Positions 23,105 through 32,100 of a stretch of 64,000 nt of DNA are shown one piece after another. How positions within the stretch are numbered: the first letter of the stretch is position 1; each line of letters opens with the position of its first letter. This stretch comes from Siphonodentalium dalli (taxonomy: Eukaryota > Mollusca > Scaphopoda > Gadilida > Siphonodentaliidae). The stretch is taken from the NCBI GenBank assembly GCA_032622095.1, contig CP136065.1, forward strand, positions 214,192,151 to 214,256,150, given 5' to 3'. Below the pieces are notes generated by a model. It made no database searches and was not told the origin of the DNA. It saw nothing but the letters and a program-made list of their open reading frames with translations. Made by a program: the position numbers and the translations under genes.

Positions 23105-26100
23105 CTACAAAAATGAAGAAGTTTACAGATTGGATGGCCTTCGTTATGGGTATTGCTGTTAAAATAGTCACATCCATTAAAATCTCCATAAACAGAAAGA
23201 ATACTAAAATACGCCCTGTCACTAACTCGTGGCAATATTGGATCAACCAGGTCCGGTTCCGTGGTTTTAGTGCTACAGGTCAAAGTTTTGGAGTAGCATT
23301 CCATGAATAATTCAAAAGCTCCATATATGAAATGCTACTCCAAAACTTTGACCAGTAGCACTAAAACCATGGATCCAGGGCTGGAAGAATCTCTGAAACC
23401 ATGCAACAGAGCTGGATGAATCCAATAAGGCCGCAACCCAGTGATCTTGCTTATACAGACATATTTCCTTCTTATACCACAATTTTAAATATCGTGTAAA
23501 TAGTATGTTATTGTCAAGTTCGTATGCTGTGTTAGTAAACAAAAGCCATGTTATGTTACAGTACAGTATGCGATAATGTGACCAGATGATTATAAGGTAA
23601 AGGTAAATATTGTTAGGCCAATGTATTCTCTTATCTATGTCAAGACTCTCTCACATATATAAGAGAATGCATTGGCACAGGGTTTTCACATAATTTCAGG
23701 AAGCTCCAGTCATAGAAGCAAGCCTTGAAATAGTGTGACTGTCATTTGCAGAATGAGGTCCCCAGAGGGTGAATTTAGTGATGCTACCCCGCATAGCGGG
23801 CTAGCATCACCAAATTCACCCTCTGGGGACCTCATTCTGCTTACAACTCAGCAGAATGAGGTTCACAGAGGGTGAATTTGGTGATGCTAACCCGCTATGC
23901 GGGGTAGCATCACTAAATTCTCCCTCTGGGGACCTCATTCTGCAAATGACAGGCACACTATTTCAAGGCTTGCATGGAATAGTCCAAGTCTTCTCGTACT
24001 AAAACTAGCTAAGATTTTGGGATGGAGATGCTAGTATTTAGTCCGAGTTCCAGACCCATGCATTCCTATGACACGACTTAAGCGTTAGTGACCCGCTCAA
24101 ATAAAACCACAATTATATGAAATAAAATATCACAATTGCTACAATAAACGGATAGTTTCCGCAGAAGACATGCTATTTGATCTGAAACCCACATCGGTTG
24201 TGAATTGAAAGCGGTAATTTAATGTGAAAAGAAACATTTGCCGCAGTGTTTACATATTTTTTAAAGTATGCGAACTCAGTTGACCTTGCGAACTGCATTC
24301 GGCATTTTCCGGTGAAAATATTCCGTAGATTTTCAATCAACCACGCACGATGAATTCTCCATTGTAATCGTAATTATACGTGACAATAAATAAATAAATA
24401 CATAGATTAAATACATATTGAAGATATAAATGTAATACATTAAATAAATTACGGGAATTACAACCATCTCACAGTTTAAAACAGAGTAAACACAATGAGC
24501 ATTAGAATATCATGGGGGCCGCCATTTTGTTTGTATCGAAATTCGTCTCGGCCAAAACAAACGCCGGACAATGCCGAAGTTCTTCGGAACCTGAGTTCGG
24601 CTTTCAGTTAAGTAAACAAACAGAAAAAACAACGATGTTTGTGGCAATCAACCGGAATATTCTATGTGTAATTTAACATTAAAGTTAGATTATTATACAC
24701 CATTATGACCATAAGATGTCACTCTTTCCGATGTATATAGCATCATGTATTGCTTTGTTAGGTAAATCGAGTAAAATACACCACAGATTCCCGCCACAGA
24801 TCCTGGGCGTAACTCGTGTCATAGGAATGCATGGGCCTGGAACTCGGACTAAATACTAGCATCTCCATCCCAAAATCTTAGCTAGTTTTAGTACGAGAAG
24901 ACTTGGACTAGCATGGAAGGGTTAAATTGAGTAGTGACTCTTTTGCACTTTCCCTAACAACGTCTCTTATTACTCACTTTGCACAGTATCTTAGTTCACC
25001 GTCCTTATGGATGCAGTAGTCCTGTACAAGCCCCTTTCCACCAGGTATATCGGCCAATCTGTCTGCTATCTTCACAGGTTTTCTCATGTCCATAGCAGTA
25101 CCTTCCACTGGTGAAATCTCACCTAAAGCAGAATATAGACAAGCCTTGAAATAGTATGTCAGAACTTGCAGAATGAGGTGCCTAGTAGGTGAATTTAGAT
25201 AAGCTCCCCAGCAAGGAAGGCTACCATCACCAAATTCACCCTCTGGGGAAATAATTCTGCTTAGGTCTCAAGTCAACTGGTATGGGAGACCTAGGATCAG
25301 ATTGAAGTTCCTCAGTTGAAGTTATCGATTATGCATTTTATCTTCTGAAAATTAGGGGATATAGAAACTGAGCAGTTGGGAAAAAGTAATTAACTAAAAA
25401 TAATGTTAATTTGAGACTATAGATATATTGTAAATACTTTTCATATATTATAATGTATATCATTTGTATATCTATTATGTAAGTCATGTACATAAAATGT
25501 ATTATATGTTATCTTAATACCTATGTATTATGGGTCAAAAAGATTAAACGAATTGAATTGAGATACTTCACAGAAGATCAGGCCTAACCATAATGAGGTC
25601 CCCAGAGGGTTGAATTTTGAACGACAATTCAGCTTATGAAGAGCGGCAAATATGAACCAGTAATTTGTGAGTTGGTATTGAACATCTGCTTTTGCTTGTG
25701 TCAAAAGTCAGCTTGAGTTTTCTTTGCATATTAATTCCAACATTTATTAAAGCGACTAAAGTAATTTTTAACTTTCATCTCATTCCAGTGATAAAAATAG
25801 CTTGATAAATAGAGAATGCCTACAGTTTTTGTTTGAATACTAAAATATCTCAGAAGAGTCTGGAAAGAAATATCAAATTTTTACAAGTGTCTGCAAGCAG
25901 TGAGTGAAAATTTGATATTTCTTTCCAGACACTCATGGGATGTTTCAGGTATTCAAAAAAAAAAGAGAAGAAATGTCTCTCATGAAGAAACTCGTCCGCG
26001 AATTTTTACCCTGACCTCCAATTATTTGTAATGTTGAGTTCCATGAAGTCTTTTTCAATATAATACCCCCATACTTTCTGATCATAAAAAAATGTATCTA

Positions 26101-29100
26101 AGAAACAGATAATAAACTATGTATTGAGGTCCATTGAATATGGATAGAACATTTCTGGAATGTCACAATATTGCAAATGCTCTCTTGACTCTTTGTATAT
26201 GTTAGATCGTACTTGAACAAGAGCATCGCTGGGGCATGGCAAATTACGCTTGTGGTAATTCCAACAAAGGGCCATAACTCTGGTGAAAATTGTCAAGCGG
26301 AACTCAACTTTGAACTGGACCTGTATTTTGGGCTAGTAAATTCACATACCAACTTTCATTCCATTCAGTTTAGACTTACTAAGGTTATCATCCAGAAACG
26401 AAAATTGAGTGCAAATTCCAACAAAAAGGGCCATATAACTAGAATTGGCAGAATTGGCAGGCGGAATCCAAATTCTAACTTTTACCTGTATTTTGTGCTA
26501 GTAAACCCACATATAAAATTTAATTCCATTCAATTGAAACTATCTAAAGTTATCATCTGGGCATATAAAAATCAGTGCCATATATGACATAAGTCATTCA
26601 CTAAAATTCTTCTATATTTTATGCCTTAACTGATTGAACGCCAGCTTCCTGGTGGATTACGTCGCCCGGCGGCCAGCCCCCCCTGGGGCGACGTCATGAT
26701 GCCCGTCACATCAAACTTTGATGTTCGTTGCTTCCATTTCGCTAACACATTGTATGTAATATTTAACACCAATAATTTCTTATCTGCGCGCATATATAAA
26801 ACAATTGGACCGTCTTCACTACAACAAGTGTCTTCACTACAACAAGTATCCAAAACAAGCGATACACATGGATGATCAGCTGACTAGCCAGTGATTTCAC
26901 ATCCCGAGATTATGATATCAAACCACGTAGGCCTATATATATATGGGAATTGAATTGGAATTATTTGAATATTATTTATTAATTTTATAATTTACAATGT
27001 GCAGGTTGTTATTTGAATCGTTAATAGCAATGATTAAAATTCACATACCATGGTTTGGAGCAATAAAATTATATAACCAACTATTTCTACGATCTCATTT
27101 CCGTCACATGACAAATCCTGACGAAGGCATGAAACATTTCATAATGATCCGTAAATCGGCGCCGTCTTCTCACTTCACGCGTTCCGCATGCCTCTAACCG
27201 CGAATTATGTGATAAAACTATATCAGAATTGTTAATATATAAGAAATAGATAATATCACGAAGAATGTTTGGATAATAGTTTTCAATTAGCAGATGATAT
27301 ATAGCCTATGGGTACAGGGAACACAAACAGAGCATTCGGAAACGAAAAGGATGGGACGTAAATCTGGGCGACGAGATATCTCGTCGCCGGCGTTCAATGA
27401 GTTAATTAGTTCAGGGAGTGCTTAAGTAGATTAAGCAATAACATTTGTGCCACATTCTAGATCGGAGATGTGTCTGAAAACATTATCTAAAATTGGGAGA
27501 CTTCCAATGTTCAGGATTTACCGGTCAGCTACGTTTGATGCAGAAGCCAATGTCAAAATTATATTTGTTAATCACTTGCTAGGTCAAGCTCTTGCCAAAC
27601 ATGCACACTGGAAAAGGGTATCCTTCCAGACTTCATTTAGAACCGTTAATTTACCTGTTGGAATGAATCCCTCACCGAGTGGAAGATAACTGTCAGCAAG
27701 AATAGTCAACAAATGTTCATCAAGACCTTCAGGGGAGTCCTGAAATGATTCATAAAGACCTTCAGGGGAGTCCTGAAATGATTCAAAAAGCTAAATCTCC
27801 AGAAACGAAGGTTTATGATTTCCAATCTTATAACACATGTACAAGTAATGAGATTTGGCTGTTTTGTCCAGATGATCAAGGAACTATTCACATATGACTT
27901 ATTCAAATTACGGAGCACACACAATTATGTAAACAAGTGCACCACACAGAGTACGTATCCCCGGAATAAGTGGCTTTCTGCTGAGGTTTATTAAAATTTT
28001 CTGATGTGGCTTAATTCAAAAGATGTCTTAATCTGGCCTGTGATGACTGAACAAAACATATATAATGTAGATATCCCTCATCTCATTGACATCCCATATA
28101 AGATGACGGAGATGACAGGGATGGCACTCTAAGGACCATAAATTCAGAAGAAATTAATGTATAAATTCTGTTAATGTGGATATTTCCCCCCATGCTGCAT
28201 CATGCACATACAAAAGATCATTCAAACATGATATACGTGACTGCAAAACAGAGATCCAAAGTTGGCATAGATCAACTTTCACACTAAGTCCCATAACTCA
28301 AAATCAAATGAATGGACAAAACCCATTGTATTGTAAATATCCTTTCCCTCATGATGGCTCATGAACATACAAATGATCATTCTAATCCGACTACCAATGG
28401 CTGAGATATAAAGCTCCAAATTCGGATGGACAGACAGACTCATGACGGACGGACTCATTCTATATCCCCGGACAAACATTCATTTGTGGGCAATATAGAG
28501 ATAATCTTTCCTAAGGGACTTGGGAGGACAACCTCATTTCAGCTGCTCAATTCATCATTAGACAGGTTGCATTACATGGGACTTCTGACATGGGTAACAT
28601 TGGTATTGTTAACCCTTTACCCAACAGAACGGCCCTGTGCCAATGCATTCTCTTATATATGCGAGTCGACCATAGGTCGCCTCGCATATATAAGAGAATG
28701 CATTGGCTTAACACATATTAAAAATGATAAAATTGTCAAAGAATGTAGAAAAATATTTTTTTAGGCCAATGCATTCTCTTATATATGCGAGGCGACCTAT
28801 GGTCGACTCGCATATATAAGAGAATGCATTGGCACAGGGCATAACTGTAACTATCACAATGTGGTCAATGAACCGGTTCCAATGATATCCATATTTGTAT
28901 GGTGTTATTGAGACAGACCGAAGATATTTTACGCTGTTGAAGCTTTATTTGGGTGTTTTTGGCCGGTTTGTTGGGTTAACACCTTCTTTACTAAACGCAC
29001 ATTGATGAGTAATTATAATTCTCATATGAAATGTTCAGATAATGCATTCAACATAATGGCCATTGTTGATTAAACTAATAGTATGATAATTTCCCACCAA

Positions 29101-32100
29101 TGAATAGGAATCCTTCACCAGTGGACACCAAGCTCAAGCAGTTAATTGAATTCTGATTTTTAGTTTTTATGCTACACCGCCATATCTATATTCACCGGAA
29201 GAGTGATATTTTATGGTCAGAATGACCGAATTGGGAGTAACTCATGTTTGAACTGTGTTTGTTTATGTTAAGAGGTCGCGAGGTCATATGAGTTTGTATT
29301 CTTTTGAAATTATGTAAACATTGTTATAAAATAATATATTTCGTATTGTTACATGATCCTACTCTTATTCCATTTAATAAACCCATTCTATAAATTGTGA
29401 TATTATATGTTCGTTTGATAACAGGAAATAGTGCCAGGTGACATTTGACTTCCGGTTTCTCGTATGTTTACAATCCATACGCTACGTCTTAAAATACTAT
29501 GGCTTCCAATATTTTTCCAACAAACTACCGGGTATAATGAATGAAGAGTTTGAAAAGTTATGTCATTAAATATACGCTATTAAATATGCCAAAGAGTCTT
29601 TATTTATCTGGGACTATTTCTTTACGCGGACAAACAACGCATAGTTCAGTGAAACGTCATCGCATGCCTTCTAGAAGCCGATCTTAGTTTCGCATCCTAT
29701 TCGTTGATTTAAGTATGTTTTGTCGAAGTTTTGGATCATGTAATAAATAGAATCTACAACTAATTTAATTATAAATTCTGATATAAACAAGCCTTGAAAT
29801 AGTGTGCCTGTCATTTGCAGAATGAGGTCCCCAGAGGGTGAATTTAGTGATGCTACCCCGAATAGCGGGCTAGCATCACCAAATTCACCCTCTAGGGACC
29901 TCATTCTGCTTACACCTCACCAGAATGAGGTTCCCAGAGGGTGCATTTGGTGATGCTAGCCCGCTATGCGTGGTAGCATCACTATATTCACCCTCTGGGA
30001 ACCTCATTCTGCAAATGACAGGCACACTATTTCAAAGCTTGGCTATAAACCGGGACTCGTTGTAGATCCTCTATTTATATTACTACTTTCTTGTGGTTTC
30101 ATGTTTTATAAGGAATAACCAGGGTTACTTTCACAATGGTGACATTTTATGTTATTGGTGATTTTAGATGAGCGGTAATTTATTCTTAACCCTTCCATGA
30201 CTGGAGCTTCCAGAAAATCCTGTGCCAATGCAATCTCTTTTATATGCGAGTCTCCCATAGGGAGCCTTACATATATAATACATTGGCCTAAAAATATTTA
30301 CCTTGACCATGTAAGCCAGTGAATTCCCTTATATACATGTATGTGAGGCTCACTACAGGAGATTCCCATATATAAGAGAATGCACTGGCACGAGATTTTT
30401 AATGCTACACCATCGCAGCTCCATCATGTAAGGGTTAAAATCCATTATAGAAGAGTAAGGCAACTGTACAGTAATGCCTTAAATAATTGACTCCTTAACA
30501 ACAGAAGAAATTATGGGTAATTTTTCAGGATTTACTCCGAAATATGGCTTGTTGCCATTCATCGGAAAGCTCTCACTGATAGCTTTCCGGTGAATGGCAA
30601 CAAGCCATATTTCCGACTAAATCCTGAAAAATTACCCATACTTCTGCTGTGGTTCAGGAGTCGATTATTTAGGGAATTACAGTATTTTGACGTAAAACAG
30701 TATTATCACCAATGATTAATTTTCACTAGCTCGTTTAAGTTGAAGGAAATTACATCTAACTATGACACTGTACATAGAAACAACCAATATCTGCTGAGCA
30801 ATTGATAAACTGACTCTTATAATTTAATTTGGTTACCCTCCCTGTGCTGGATGACATGACAGCATAATGGGCTATACACTTTTCCAACAGAGCCACTGGG
30901 AGCCCCTGGCTGAAGAAACTTGGTCTAGGAACTCACATGACCGGCCAGGTTGAAGTAAGCATGATTAGTGAGATGTAAGGTGCTGACGCGGTCATCATGG
31001 ATGTGCAGTCGAGGATGTACTCACGTGACCAGCCAGGTTGAAGTAAGCATGATTAGTGAGATTGCAAAGTGTGGGCGCAGTCGTCGTGGCTGTGTAGTCG
31101 AGGATAAGTTCACTGTCTGCGGTCAGCTGGTACGTCACGGTAACTGTCATCTCTCCAGGATACCCCTCCTCACCATCTTTGCTAACATGTGTCAGCGATA
31201 CTTTATCACCATCGATGTGTGATTTCCACACATACTATAAGAGAGCAGCCCTGTTAATTATCATACAGTAATGCCCTAAATAATCGACTCCTTAACCACA
31301 GCAGAATTATGGGTAATAATGGCAACAAGCCATATTTCCAACTAAGTCCTGAAAAATTACCCATAATTCTGCTGTGGTTAAGGAGTCGATTATTTAGGGC
31401 ATTACTGTACATTTTCCTAGGCTAAAAATTACCTATGTTGACTTTGGTAGGGCCCAGCTTAAAATTATCAAGATAGTCCTTGTTATCTCAGTACTCCTTG
31501 GCATTCAACAATGATGCTTTACTGTCTGCAGACTTCCACAGTGAGACACTAAGACAATGTCTGCAGCAATTTGTTTCAATTTTGAATGAGACATTGGCAG
31601 GTTTTGAAAAATGCTTGGCTAAAAATTAGCCGATGAAATTGCTCTTCGCCTTGGAAATTGCTTCAGCTCAGCTGATAGCCAATTCTAATTAATAGGGCTG
31701 AAGATATTGAATCATATTTATGGATTATTATTCATTTATAGTCTTAATTTTTCAACCTATTATTCAATTCACGTACATGTTAGTTTTAGCTCTGACAGTT
31801 AGATTTCTACTTTAAACAACACATCTTGGTGGGTAAAGTAATGTCGAACTAATGGATTCATGGAAATCATGGAACAATCAACTAGAAAGATCTTGATTAT
31901 TTTCTGGAGATAATTAGAGAAATTTTGCAACTTTTCTCAAAGTGGCTGTAGCGTGACTTCCTGGTTGACAGCAAACAGGTCAGTGCAACTTAACCCTTCC
32001 ATGACTGGAGCTGCGGTGACCCTGTGCCAATGCATTCTCTTATATAAGCGAGTCGACCATAGCGACTTTATATAAGAGAATTCATTGGCCTAACAATTAA

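Larger units (their letters stand above)
23611..24925. mobile_element. Family P2 MITE split by two nested insertions
   Basis: A palindrome unit (23612-23683) and CAGGAAGCTCCAGTCATAG (to 23716) form the family P2 right end. The last bases, CATGGAAGGGTTAA, reappear at 24912-24925, after a 254-bp hAT-like element and a 931-bp element. The left TTAA end was not found. Confidence 0.7.
29200..30760. repeat. Segmental duplication, copy B
   Basis: Homologous to 22240-22920 in the same order and orientation, enlarged by a hAT-like element (29788-30041), a P2 element (30190-30434) and about 450 bp near 29330-29780. Both copies lie in or beside the mutarotase gene. Confidence 0.65.
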
